Source: Aldrovandia affinis | Lineage: Eukaryota; Chordata; Actinopteri; Notacanthiformes; Halosauridae | Assembly (NCBI GenBank): GCA_029706075.1 | Contig: JAINUG010000026.1 | Location: forward strand, 2,277,001-2,341,000 | Length of the DNA stretch: 64,000 bases | Direction: 5' to 3' | Shown here: positions 21,659 through 32,030 of the stretch, piece by piece | Layout of the letters: the number at the start of each line of letters is the position of its first letter | Numbering within the stretch: position 1 is the first letter of the stretch | Notes under the pieces: generated by a model | Told to the model about the DNA's origin: nothing | The model's input: only the letters and a program-made list of their open reading frames with translations | Database searches by the model: none | Position numbers and translations under genes: made by a program

Positions 21659-22679
21659 GGGCCTGTCTCACGAAGCACGATTAGTGGGTTAGCGAGCTAA
21701 CTTTGGGTTTAACCCTGGGTTTTCGGTCTCACGACCGTGGCTCACTTTTAACCGGGTTGCATCGCCATGTTAACTTATGCTGCGAACCTAACCTGCTCCT
21801 GAGTAGGTTGTTGAGGCTAACAGATCAAATCCTATAAAAAGCCCGCCCCATCACCAATCAGCCTTCTAGAAAATGGCCTCACCAATCCTAGAAAATTGCG
21901 TAATTAGATTTTCTTTATATGCCCTGCGATGGATTGGCGACCTGTCCAGGGTGTATTCCTGCCTCTCGCCCGGAACGCATGCTGGGATAGGCTCCAGCAC
22001 CCCCCCCGCGACCCTGACCAGGAATAAGCGGCTTAGATAATGGATGGATGGATGGATGGATTTTCTTTATATCAGAGATACAGGGAATATTGTATTTTTG
22101 CAAGCTTCTAGAGACGCATGTCACAAATGCCACTTGTTGAAGCCATGTAATCACTGTGCAGCAAACTGTATGCATTGCCCTACGTTTTCTAGCCACCGGT
22201 ACATATATGTATTCTGTTGGTGATGCGGAGAACCTGAGCAAACATACCGTTTATATAGTGATATATATATAGTTATCAATAATGAATACAATTTACTGTT
22301 GCATATTAAGTGCAGTGTAATTTTGTCATATGATTCCCGAGTGATTGGTGCAATAGATCGCACTCACATTCCCATCACCGCAGCCCTGGGTGAGAGAGTC
22401 ATGAGACCGAAAACCCAGGGTTAAAGCCCAAAATTTGCTTGCTAACCCACCAATCCTGCTTCGTGAAACAGTGCTCTGGATCTCTCAATGTTGCATGCGA
22501 TAACATGCTCTTTTGTGTGCACGCGCTCATAGCTCGATCAGAAAAACCTGGGTTGACAGAGCGAGTTGATAACCACCGTCATGAGACAGGTTAGCCATGA
22601 TTGCCTTTGTTAGGTTTTGTGTAGCCAGCTAACGCAAAGATACCCTGACTATGTTGAACTTCCTTTGTGAGACAGGCCC
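21659..22679 (+). mobile_element. PIF/Harbinger derivative with 3-bp target duplication
   Basis: Terminal inverted repeats beginning gggcctgtctcac(g/a)aag are flanked by CAG on both sides (21656-21658, 22680-22682). Subterminal palindromic matches occur as well, such as 'aaccctgggttttcggtctc' near the left end and its complement near 22400. Bases 22326-22396 encode 'VIGAIDRTHIPIT', the first-aspartate box of Harbinger transposases. The remainder of the gene is gone. The 1021-bp length includes a later LINE-tail insertion. Confidence 0.75.
21921..22058 (+). mobile_element. LINE 3' tail with 14-bp target duplication
   Basis: This segment contains 'gatggattggcgacctgtcc', 'tgggataggctccagcaccc' and a terminal (TGGA)n tract. 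It is the very common 3' end of a fish LINE, probably of the RTE/Rex3 group, though I assign the clade from memory only. Direct repeats gattttctttatat flank it (21907-21920 and 22059-22072). It sits inside the PIF/Harbinger element and so is younger than that element. Confidence 0.75.
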
Positions 22680-22682
22680 CAG

Positions 22683-25099
22683 GTGTGCCTTTCAGTTTTT
22701 TAGACTGTTTATATCTTTGACTCTGCAGTTTTGACAAACAGATGTAAAATCAGATGTTGCTGCTGCTAAACATTTTCATAGTGAGATCACCAAACCTGAT
22801 CTCATGGATTATATGTCAAGACTTGACATTTGTCCACGTTCCCAGACATTTCCAAACTACACCTTAGGTTTGCGGTTGTCAACATTTTGTGAATTTGTGA
22901 TTCTGGTGAGACCACCAGAATCTTTTTTTTCTTCTTCAAGGAGGCGTGTAGGAGACATATATCGGCTTTGTATCCTGTCGTTGTGTGCACAGTAGCATTA
23001 CATGACAGCCTCAATCCATTATACATAAATGAAAAACAAGGGAAGGTGGAACAAAATGATGAAGCAGCCATAGGAGAAACAAGAGAAAGTGAGAGAGCGA
23101 GAGAGAGAACATGAGAGAACGAGTGAGTGTCTGTCAGATTGATCCGATGTGGAATAATGCCTAAATGTGACATGTTTTTATTACACTACACACTGCTGCA
23201 CAGTGGAGACCTCAAAGCTAATAACGTAGCATTGCAGCATCCAGGCTATAAGAGATGGCTGTCAAGGTCTCAGCAGTGATTTGTTTTATTTATTTTGTCC
23301 TGTTTTAATAAAAGCTATATCTGACTGCAGTAGAACACTGACCGAGTTTTTACAGAATGGCTTTCCAGATTTATTAGCCATCAGAATGTAGATAGTTTTT
23401 CGAGAGTTGTTTAGATGGACTGTCCAGAACAACCAAATGTACTGTAGAAAGTGGTGTCACCAGAAATTAATTTCAGGGGGGTGGGGACGGGGAGGTTTGA
23501 TAAAATACAACCGAGTATAGCCGTTTAGGGTAGATTACACATGCGAACAAATTGTTGACACGGGGGTAGGTTTATATTTAAAGAACTGTTCATCTACTGC
23601 TGAAAACAATTTGTGTGCATGAGTTGTTCAGCATTAGATTATCAATTTGGAACTGTTAATGAGCTTAAGTTTTAAATTCAGTACTTTCAATGTCACTGAG
23701 ATTTGAAATGTACTTTTGTACAAGTAGGAAATTGCCATATTGCCACTTTATTTGCAGAGGAAAAATCAGGTGAGTGCATAAAATCTAATCATAACATTAA
23801 ACCTGACAAAAAGGCAGAGACTGCATAACAGTGCATATCGGTTTTTATGACTGGTTTGGCATTTGCCGTCAATGACAGTACCAGGGACTAAAGCACCCTT
23901 AATCCTAATTTGCATGTCCATAAGACAATACATAAAAGGACATCAGTGCTATTAGCATTCAAATCAAACACTTGGCCATGTTTGGTCTTAGATAGGTGGA
24001 AAGCACTGCCTAATGAGATAACAATTTATTATCTCACGTATAGAAATGTGACAAGTTTCTGATGCTGGATTTTTTCATTTGACTCTATAAATAATTCTGA
24101 ATGGTAAAAAAAGACTATAAATAAAGGAAATTATGTAATAATGGCTTGATTGTCTATGTAATAATGGCTTGTGTTGCTGATTTATTACAGGTTTGCGTGT
24201 CTGCTGCACCCATGCAAGAATTTAGGCTTACCCAACTTCATATTGGTGTTGTTCATGCCATTGTTACTCGGCAGCGTTACAGATGTTGCATTATTTGTAG
24301 TAGATTATGTCATTTATATAATCAGATGGAGAAAACACAGCTATCAGTGTTGTTCCCATAAGGATGGGATATATCCCTCCACTATACTGTATACAGTATA
24401 TACTGTAGAGTATATAATCCCTTGTTAATAATGGGATGGCAAATAATGATTTGCCGGAAAGATGCTACACAGTTCCACCTAAATGTATGCAATAATATGT
24501 TAATAATGATTTGCAAATGGCAATTATTATAAAAATGCCTTATGTAATTAAGCCACAGTCTATGAATATTCCTCACATACTATGAGCAATGCAAATTCTT
24601 CAACTGGTGGAAATAAATAACACATTGTCTTTAACCCCAATGCATTGCCACTTTGCCAATAACATTTCAATACTTAAGGGCCAGATGGTCTCACTTAAAT
24701 TCTAAATGTGTTTTATATGCAAAGAAAGAGGCTTAAACATCATAGCATCGCCGCTCTTTTCTATATGAGTTCTCATACTTGAGCAAAATGTGTGGCCATG
24801 CATATTCAATGAGTGGTTAATAAATCATCTTTAAATAATGTCTCTGTTTCCACATATTAGGAAGGAGGAAGGTTGACGAGAGAAGGATAACATGAAGGTT
24901 AGATAAATATCTAGGTGATACATACGCTTAGGCAGTCTGTTACTGAGTAAAACCGGCCTACCAAGTGTTTTCATGCTTTTAACGTAATTTTAAATATGCT
25001 ATATATACATAAGAATTGTGTTCTGTAAGTATTGTGGACAACATCTTCACACAAAGTACAAGATTCCCTGAACCACCTGTACACAATCTCTAGTTTTGT
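22683..25099. other. Unassigned sequence
   Basis: About 2.4 kb with no supported gene. It contains a GA-rich stretch (23090-23125), an 18-bp perfect palindrome (24383-24400) and AT-rich DNA. Hydrophobic frames near 24146-24428 are not recognisable. Confidence 0.4.
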
Positions 25100-25312
25100 G
25101 TTTATTTATTCAATTATTACAGGCATTTAGCAGACACTCTTATCCAAAGCAACATTACATACAATCCATTTACACATCTGCATGTTTACTAAATAAATAC
25201 AGGTGACGTACCATGCTCAAGGGTACAACAGCAGTGCCCCACCTGGAAATTGTAACTGCATTACAAGCCTAGGTCCCTAACCATTATACTACACTGCCTC
25301 ACATATTATTGC
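25100..25312 (-). mobile_element. tRNA-headed SINE with L2-type tail
   Basis: On the minus strand the head reads 'aggcagtgtagtataatggt' then 'tagggacctaggcttgtaat', like a tRNA 5' half. The body includes 'cttgagcatggtacgtcacc'. The 3' end is 'gctttggataagagtgtctg' then 'ctaaatgcc', the tail shared with fish L2 LINEs. A related copy is at 53945-54060. The B box region has decayed. Confidence 0.7.
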
Positions 25313-26339
25313 TCATCCATGACAATGGTACAACCCTCTATTCTCTACCCAAGTTCACACTGGAAGGATCAAACTATGTTCAGCACTGATGTATAAGTTA
25401 TTAGAATCATATACTGAAATTGAATCTTTGCCAATAAAGTTGAGTGGATTAAATCTGAAATGCTGTCTTTCTCCGAGGACAATGAAGCACACAATGAAGT
25501 GCCCAAACATCATGTTTTTAGAAAACTGGCTATAAAGAAAAGGGGATGACTACACTAAACTAGCAAAACTATGCAAAACACAACTACCTGCTTCAGAAAT
25601 GAATTGCATATTTGTAAGTTGTCCTGCATGACGGAGATAACGTCGTTTTAATGATAATTAGACTAGCTTACTTGCTCGCGAGTACCGAGGCTAGTAATGA
25701 CGAAATTACAATGTGAAGGTGGCAAGTCCTACTGACCTACTTCATAGTTTTTTAATGGATATATAACATAAAAAGTAAGTGTTGTTTAATCGTGGTTTCA
25801 TAATTTAAACAGTGCCTACCTGAGTGATATCATTCACTGTAACCGAAATGGGGCTGGGGATGCGGTGCTTTTCATGACAAGTTGTATTCGGAATGTCGGA
25901 AGATGCGACGTTGATTGATTCATTGAGACAAAACCATTTGAAAGGCGGGGTGGGGAGGGGTTGAAGAGTGGAGTACTTTTTAAATTGATAAGGTGTACTT
26001 TTTCGTGGATACTACTATACATTTGCAATGTTGCAATTGCTTTACATCATTTTACTTTTGGGCAGCATGTTCAGTACATGTGCCCCAGAACATGGACAAA
26101 GGAACTGGACCACTGGCAATTCTACTTTCCTATATAACCTCATAATTCCACACACACACAAACAAAATCAACTTGTGCTTTCCCAATAACATTGCACACC
26201 CAATCTATGTCTTACTTGGCAACAAATTCATTTTGTAACAATGCACAGATGCAGTACCTGCTAGTCCTGTATGACTGCTTTACAATTCCTCAGGATATTT
26301 ATCTTAATTCTGTAAAAGCACTGACTTTAAAGGGATCAC
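25313..26339. other. Unassigned sequence, possibly LINE 5' region at the right
   Basis: No gene supported. A GC-richer patch lies at 25630-25720 and another at 25850-25965. The part nearest 26339 may be the 5' UTR of the adjacent LINE, but its start cannot be fixed. Confidence 0.35.
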
Positions 26340-27255
26340 TTCTCTTAAGAACTTAAAGCTGAAATGTGTTATGTTGTTGCTGAGGTTGGCTGGTAACATC
26401 CAACCAAACCCGGGTCCTGTTGATAGAAATTGTTTACTCAATCCAGGTGATTTTCTAAATAGAACTGGTTTGGGTTATTTGCATTTAAATGCACGTAGCC
26501 TCATTCCAAAAATGGATATGATTAAGATTTGGGCTCAAACAACAGATACAAACTTTATGGTATTGTCTGAGACTTGGTTGAAGATGTCTTTCGTGCTGAC
26601 TAACATAGTAAAGGACGGGGCAGTTATCTAGGCGAAAATGAAGTTTCAGGCAACAGTGATAAAATTTGTATCCATACCATAACAATATCCATATCCATAA
26701 CAATTTGAACTGCATGCATTAGATATTGAATTAGCTAATGATTGTCACATAATTGTTAGAGGCCTCTGTCTGCTGTTAAAGAGGCTCTGATATCATTCTC
26801 TGCCCAATTGTCAGATTTGAAGCACAAATCAATTATTTTAATTGGTGATCTTAATTGGGATTGGCTGTCACCTGCTGCTAATGACCTAAATAATTACTGT
26901 GATTCTGTAAATTTGACACAAATTCTAAATGCACCTACCTGTCCAAACCCTAAAAATCATGGAACATCAACCTTGATTGATCTTATATTAACAAATGTCC
27001 CTAATAAATATTCTGATATTGGTATTTTTATAAATGACATTAGTGACCACTGTACTGTGGCTGGGGTACAAAACTGCATATTACAAAAGTTCCACGTTTT
27101 ATTACAAAGCGAGATTATAAGAGGTTTGAGACCAGGGTTTTTTGCATGACCTTTACCATTGTAATTGGGAAAGCATTTCAGTAATCTCTGAGGTTGAATT
27201 ATCATTCTTCTTTGATCAGTTCCTTAGTATTGCAAATAAACATGCTCCATATAGG
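26340..27255 (+). mobile_element. L2/CR1-type LINE, part 1: endonuclease
   Basis: The frame at 26371-26631 shows 'LAGNIQPNPGP' and 'LGYLHLNARSLIPKMDM', the start of the APE-type endonuclease of L2/CR1-group LINEs, with 'FMVLSETWL' as the catalytic glutamate region. A later frame (26808-27149) contains 'ILIGDLNWDW' and 'TLIDLILTN', with 'ISDHCTV' as the final catalytic D-H box. Decay separates the frames. Part 1 stops at 27255, where a hAT element begins. The LINE resumes at 30487. Confidence 0.8.
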
Positions 27256-30127
27256 CAGTGGTGTATGAAGTACCCAAAAGCCATACTTGAGTAAAAGTAA
27301 AGATACCTTACTGGAAAATGACTCTGGTAAAAGTGAAAGTCACCTATTAGAATATGTACTTGAGTAAAAGTAAAAGTATCTGGGGTTTACTGTACTTAAG
27401 TATCAAAAGTAAAAGTATGTAATATAAATGTACTTAAGTATCGAAAGTAAAAGTAAAAAGTACACGTAAAATAAATGATAGGATTAATACAACTTTCGAA
27501 CGTGTCATGACCCCAACCTAAGGTTTTGTACTAAATAGATTGTTTTAACTTGAGGTGTATACATTTAGTTTCATGCATCCATAATCTATTTGTGAATTTG
27601 CCAATATTACAAAGTGTCAAAATGTACACCCATACACTTATTTGTCATTATCCCCATGTTGTCTTATCCATTCTGATTGTGGCATCATCCTTTGTCCAAG
27701 ATGTTCGGAACTTCGGAAGAAGAATCCCAGCTGCGATCAACTCAGGGTCTTCTGTCATGTGGCCAAACCAATTCTTTATTCCCACCTGTATCAGAAATCA
27801 CAAACAATTTTATTGCCATGTAGGCTTCCACCTACTAGGAATTTGTTTTGGTACATTTGTTTTGGTGCATGACAGTAAACAATAAACAAACATTGTGCAA
27901 GGAATGAGATACAATACAATATACCTGTAGGGCATCGACCAAAGGCCTGCAGTATTTCAGTTGCAACTTGACTCTGTCAAGTTTGGCGGTCAGCAGGTTG
28001 ATTGTTGGAAGTAGCCACCCCATCTGGACATTTGCTTCTGCTTTGCAAGATGTTGGTTGCCTGGGCGACTGGGCTCACGGCAGTGGTTCAGCTGGATTGA
28101 ACCTGAGATGAAAACAAAAACAACAATATCGTTTTATAACACTATATAACCATTTCATCGAATTCAACAAAAAAATTGCTGGATGAGTAATTAAAGCTGC
28201 ATGAGATAACTGCTATTATGCTTTTGCTATTATGAATTGGTCTTAGCAAGACCCAAAAAATCATTTTCGTGACATGAGACCGCATGACACCCTGTGAATT
28301 TATTGTTTTAGAATGTCGGTGTACTGGCTAGTACACCATCACTTCAATGCAGTGCAGTTTTTTTTATCACAACCAGAGGTGGTGCCAAAGTTTCAAAATC
28401 TCATGCAGCTTTAACTAAATGGACCAATGATAAGTGGAAGTTGGGATACAACTGAAACAGTTATTAGTGCCCAAGAAAGAGTGGGGAAACACCGACAGTT
28501 CATAAATTATGAAATAATAAAACCATAATTCCTACTTACATTGGAACCTTCAAGTCTGTGCAGATGACTCTGATGGCCCCCTCTCCCTTGTCTTTGATGA
28601 TCCTCAGCAGTCTTTCCACCCACTTCGGGGGCAGCAGCTGGAGGGAGCACACATCTTCAACAGTTTCGGCTGCAAGTGTGGATCTTCCACATTTGTTCCA
28701 AAGTGCATTACACTTGCCAAATGTTGAACGGTACACTTTCTTGTATGCCTCACTGGATGTTGCTTTCGTGGCATCAACCATGCTATTAGGTTGAGTAGAT
28801 GACAACCACAGCGCTGGTGCTTTGGGAGCTCGAACTCCAAACCATCATCTTCATTCAGAAGAGCTGACACATCAACAAACTCCACTTCTTCAGCCTCGTC
28901 TTGATCCTCTTGATCCTCTCCATCCTCTCTTGGTTGAGATAAAGGGGAGGGGGGGGGTTGGATTTGCTACAGCAGCAGTGATGGAGAAAGGTACTGAAGA
29001 TACACAATATATATAAAGATATACCTCTGAGACACAGTGCGGGTGCTGTTATACCTCTGAGACATGGTGCTGTTCACTATGGTGGTCTGCCTGCTGGTGG
29101 AGGAGGGAGTCGAGGGAGTCTCAGCCCTCTTTTTCTTTGTTGATGTCAGCTCTCCATATTTTAAGTTGGTGTACATGCTTTCTCTGAAACAGACTGCAGT
29201 AAGAGAGAGACACAACTTTAGCTACAGGATTTAAAAGCTACTCAACAACACTAGTCAATGACCATATGTAACATTTCCTATACTAATTATTACACAAATT
29301 TACCCAAACGCTAATGTCACATGCTTTGCAGCACTCCTTCAACCTGTCCCCTCTCACTGCTAGCCTACTAACTGACAGCCTCATTAGCCCCACTTGCTAC
29401 ACACATGCGCACAAATCTCCACCTCCAGCCACTGTAGAGAAAAGCAGGACCAAGTATTCCAATGTACTACTTGTTGCATATGGCCAATTAAACTTTAACG
29501 TTAATTCATTCATTCTCCGTCGTGGTTCAATGCGCTCTCGCGCCTCCTGTCTTTCCTCCTCAACAATACTAGTGCTGCAATGCAATGATAGCTAAGTTAT
29601 AGCTAACGTTAGCTACAGTAGCTAAGATGAACTAAATCTCTCTCACAACTGTCAACAGCTGCCTAACTCACTAGCAATCTGTCTACACTAATGGTCTCAT
29701 TCGATTCATGATAGCTAGCGAACGTCAGCCAGACATACGCCATGTTACCTTGTTATCCCCCCCTCTCTCCCCCGCCACAGATAGCTAACATTAGCTACAC
29801 AATCCTGTGGGAACTGCTCTGAACAGGCTATGCTAATGATGATAAGTAACTAAACATTAATGTTGCGGCTCACGGGATTCATCTTAATTTACCTCAATGT
29901 GTTTCTTGAGGTTGAACGGGGAGTTCTTGAATGCCAATATCTCCATAGTTTTTGGTAGGCATAAGCGGCACTTCATTCGGTAGGACTACTCTTTTACTCC
30001 AAGATAAGAAAACATTTCTTGCAAATATGGCCAAGGGTGTTCATCTTCTACACAGTCAGTAACAGGTGCCGTTTCCAAATCAATCTCCATCATGAAGTCT
30101 TCTTCCCCAATGATTCACGTACTAGTC
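27256..30127 (-). mobile_element. hAT transposon, one end missing
   Basis: The left end is 'cagtggtgtatgaagtaccc' followed by many 'aagtaaaagta' subterminal repeats, very like Tol2/Ac-group hAT termini. The minus strand carries a recognisable multi-exon transposase gene (27655-30093). The other terminal repeat is not present. A retroelement LTR (30128-30486) abuts the gene's 5' side instead, and the LINE resumes beyond it. The element interrupts the LINE and is inactive. Confidence 0.78.
27655..30093 (-). pseudogene. hAT (Ac-type) transposase gene remnant with introns
   Basis: The gene reads right to left. Exon 1 (29893-30093) holds a BED zinc finger ('MKCRLCLP', then 'NLKKHIE') and ends at a GT donor; it also has an in-frame stop just before the finger. 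Exon 2 (about 29025-29193) has 'YGELTSTKKKRAET' after an AG acceptor. Next comes a piece at 28536-28885 with 'LPKHQRCGCHLLNLIAW' and 'STFGKCNALWNKCGRST', in two frames. An exon at 27925-28030 encodes 'CRPLVDALQ'. A last one at about 27655-27785 encodes 'GHMTEDPELIAAGILLPKF'. The catalytic middle and the C-terminal dimerisation region are missing or unreadable. Complete enzymes of this kind cut and paste DNA between 8-bp targets. This copy cannot. Confidence 0.75.
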
Positions 30128-30486
30128 TGTGGTGAGTGGATGACAAACCAACCAATTCTAATTGGTTCCGATTCCAAATGTATTGTCTTTTTTCAAACAA
30201 ATCAAACAAAATCCAAAAACAGTTTTACATCTACCTCTTCCTCCATGCCCAAAATCTCCCCTCAGGCATGGCAGGCTGTGCTTTTATAAAGGCCTAACGA
30301 AGGCAATGGCTCACAGCTGAGTTGATTGCTCATTAGCCTCAGGTGAGCCTGCCTGTAAGTGAGGCCACTGCTGTTCAAGGTCCTGTATTCCTCTCCAGGC
30401 TGTGGGAGGGAACAGGGGCACCTGACAGCAGCCAAAAGGGAGGTGCAGCCCTTTCTACTCCTCCCTCCACCTTTCCCATTGTCACA
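30128..30486 (-). mobile_element. Solo LTR, same family as 9340-9789
   Basis: Minus-strand sequence from 30486 leftwards matches the LTR at 9340 over most of its length, beginning TGTGACA, through the 'gtgaggccactgctgttcaa' complement, the TATA-like 'ttataaaagcac' and 'atccactcaccac'. The 3' part beyond the last match is absent. No internal retroelement sequence or clear flanking repeat is present. It lies exactly between the hAT remnant and the resumed LINE. Confidence 0.7.
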
Positions 30487-30786
30487 GCATATTCATGTCA
30501 ATTCTGAAATTGTTACAAATACGAATGAAATGGTAAACAGGTTTAAGCAACATTTTATTTAAATCCGTTTTAAATTGTTCTGCTCATGATATTTCAAACA
30601 CAGTAGCAACACACCCTACGAAGGTAACAGCTTTTGCTGATCAGTTGGGAAATAATAGGTTCTTCGATTTTTCAGCTTTTACTAGAAGCTCTGAAAGGTG
30701 CAAATACAAAAAAAGCAGCAGGTCCATATGACACTGGCCCATGGTTGTTAAAACTTTCTGCAAACATTATTGCTGAACCATTGACT
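30487..30786 (+). mobile_element. L2/CR1-type LINE, part 2: start of RT
   Basis: Reading resumes with 'TNTNEMVNRFKQHF' (within 30490-30560) and continues with 'ALKGANTKKAAGPYDTGPWL' and 'IIAEPLTYTI', the first RT blocks of L2/CR1-group elements. About 100 residues expected between this and the endonuclease are not seen. The block is broken at TA (30787-30788) by a Tc1 element. Confidence 0.78.
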
Positions 30787-30788
30787 TA

Positions 30789-32028
30789 CACTATATGGCC
30801 AAAAGTCAGTGGACACCCCTACTAATTATTGAGTTCAGGTGTTTCAGCCACACTCATTGCCAACAAGTGCATAAAATCCAGCACATAGCCATGCAATCTC
30901 CACAGACAAACATTTAGAATTCAGAATGGTTTGTAAAGAGCTCAGTGACTTTAAATGCGACACTGTCATAGGATGCCACCTTTGCCACAAGTCAGTTCGT
31001 GAAATTTCTGCCCTACTAGATGTGCCCCGGTCAACTGTAAGTGCTATTAAGTGGAAGTGCCTAGGAGCAACAACAGCTCAGCCACAAAGTGGTAGACAAC
31101 GCAAACTCACAGAGCGGGGCCGACGAGTGCTGAAGCGAATAGCGTGTAAAAATCACCTATCATCTGCTGCATCACTCACTACAGAGTACCAAACTGCCTC
31201 TGGAAGCACCATCAGTACAAGAACTGTGCGTTGGGAGCTTCATGGAATGGGTTTCCATGGCCGAGCAGCTGCACACAAGCCTCACATCACCATGCGCAAT
31301 GCCGAGTGTCGGCTGGAGTGGTGTAAAGCATGCCGCAACTGGACTCAGCAACTGGAGCAGTGGAAACATGTTCTTTGGAGTGATGAATCACGCTTCACTA
31401 TCTGGCAGTCTGATGGATGAATCTGGGTTTGCCAGAGAGAACGCTACCTTCCGGAATGCATAGTGCCTACTGTAAAGTTTGGTGGAGGAGGAATAATGGT
31501 CTGGGGCTGTTTCTCAGGATTTGGGATAGGCCCCTTAGTTCCAGTGAAGGGTATTCTTAATGCTACAGGATACGAAGACATCTTAGCCAATTGGGCGCTT
31601 CCAACTTTGTGGCAACAGTTTGGGGAAGGCCCTTTGCTGTTCCAGCATGACTGTGCCCCTGTGCACAAAGCGAGGTCCATAAAGACATGGTTAGAGTTTG
31701 GTGTGGAGGAACTCAATTGACCTGCACAGAGCCCTGACCTCAACCCCATTGAACACCTTTGGGAGGAATTAGAACGCTGATTGTGAGCCAGGCCTTCTCG
31801 TCCAACATCAGTGCCTGAACTCACAGATGCTCTTTTGGCTGAATGGGCACAAATTCCCACAGACACACTCCAAAATCTTGTGGAAAGCCTTCCCAGAAGA
31901 GTGGCAGCTGTCATAGCCGCGGAGGGGGGTCCAACTCCATATTAATGCCCATGGTTTTAGAATGGGATGTCCAACAAGCTCATATAGGTGTCATGGTCAG
32001 GTGTCCACTGACTTTTGGCCATATAGTG
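30789..32028 (+). mobile_element. Tc1-like transposon, full length, 1240 bp
   Basis: The ends are 'cactatatggccaaaagtca' and its inverted copy, flanked by TA (30787-30788 and 32029-32030). The transposase frame starts at 30926 and runs to about 31944. A shorter, inverted member of the same family is at 51825-52341. The element splits the reverse transcriptase of the LINE: the LINE frame reads LTYTI before it and FNLLIELNTIPEVWKSAL after it. Confidence 0.9.
30926..31944 (+). pseudogene. Tc1-like transposase, full length with nonsense codons
   Basis: Residues 1-60 form the first helix-turn-helix ('SVREISALLDVPRSTVSA'), and a second one follows near 60-110. The DDE catalytic domain shows 'WKHVLWSDESRFTIW' (first Asp is upstream in this block), '[13 protein letters not shown]', '[13 protein letters not shown]' (second Asp) and 'QSPDLNPIEHLWEELE' (final acidic residue). 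It ends 'EGGPTPY'. The reading frame is kept from 30926 to the end, but I count at least four in-frame TGA codons, after WQSDG, after GVEELN and twice near EELER. Several of these TGAs sit where Arg (CGA) or Trp is usual, consistent with C-to-T decay. Full-length enzymes insert at TA. This copy is inactive but only moderately old. Confidence 0.88.
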
Positions 32029-32030
32029 TA

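Noticed and set aside
24146-24428. Small membrane protein gene from hydrophobic frames
   Set aside because: Two overlapping frames are both hydrophobic because of AT/T-rich codons. No signal sequence or conserved motif is seen.
28822-29016. Plus-strand frame opposite the hAT remnant
   Set aside because: It is antisense to the hAT transposase pieces and their intron and has no family resemblance.
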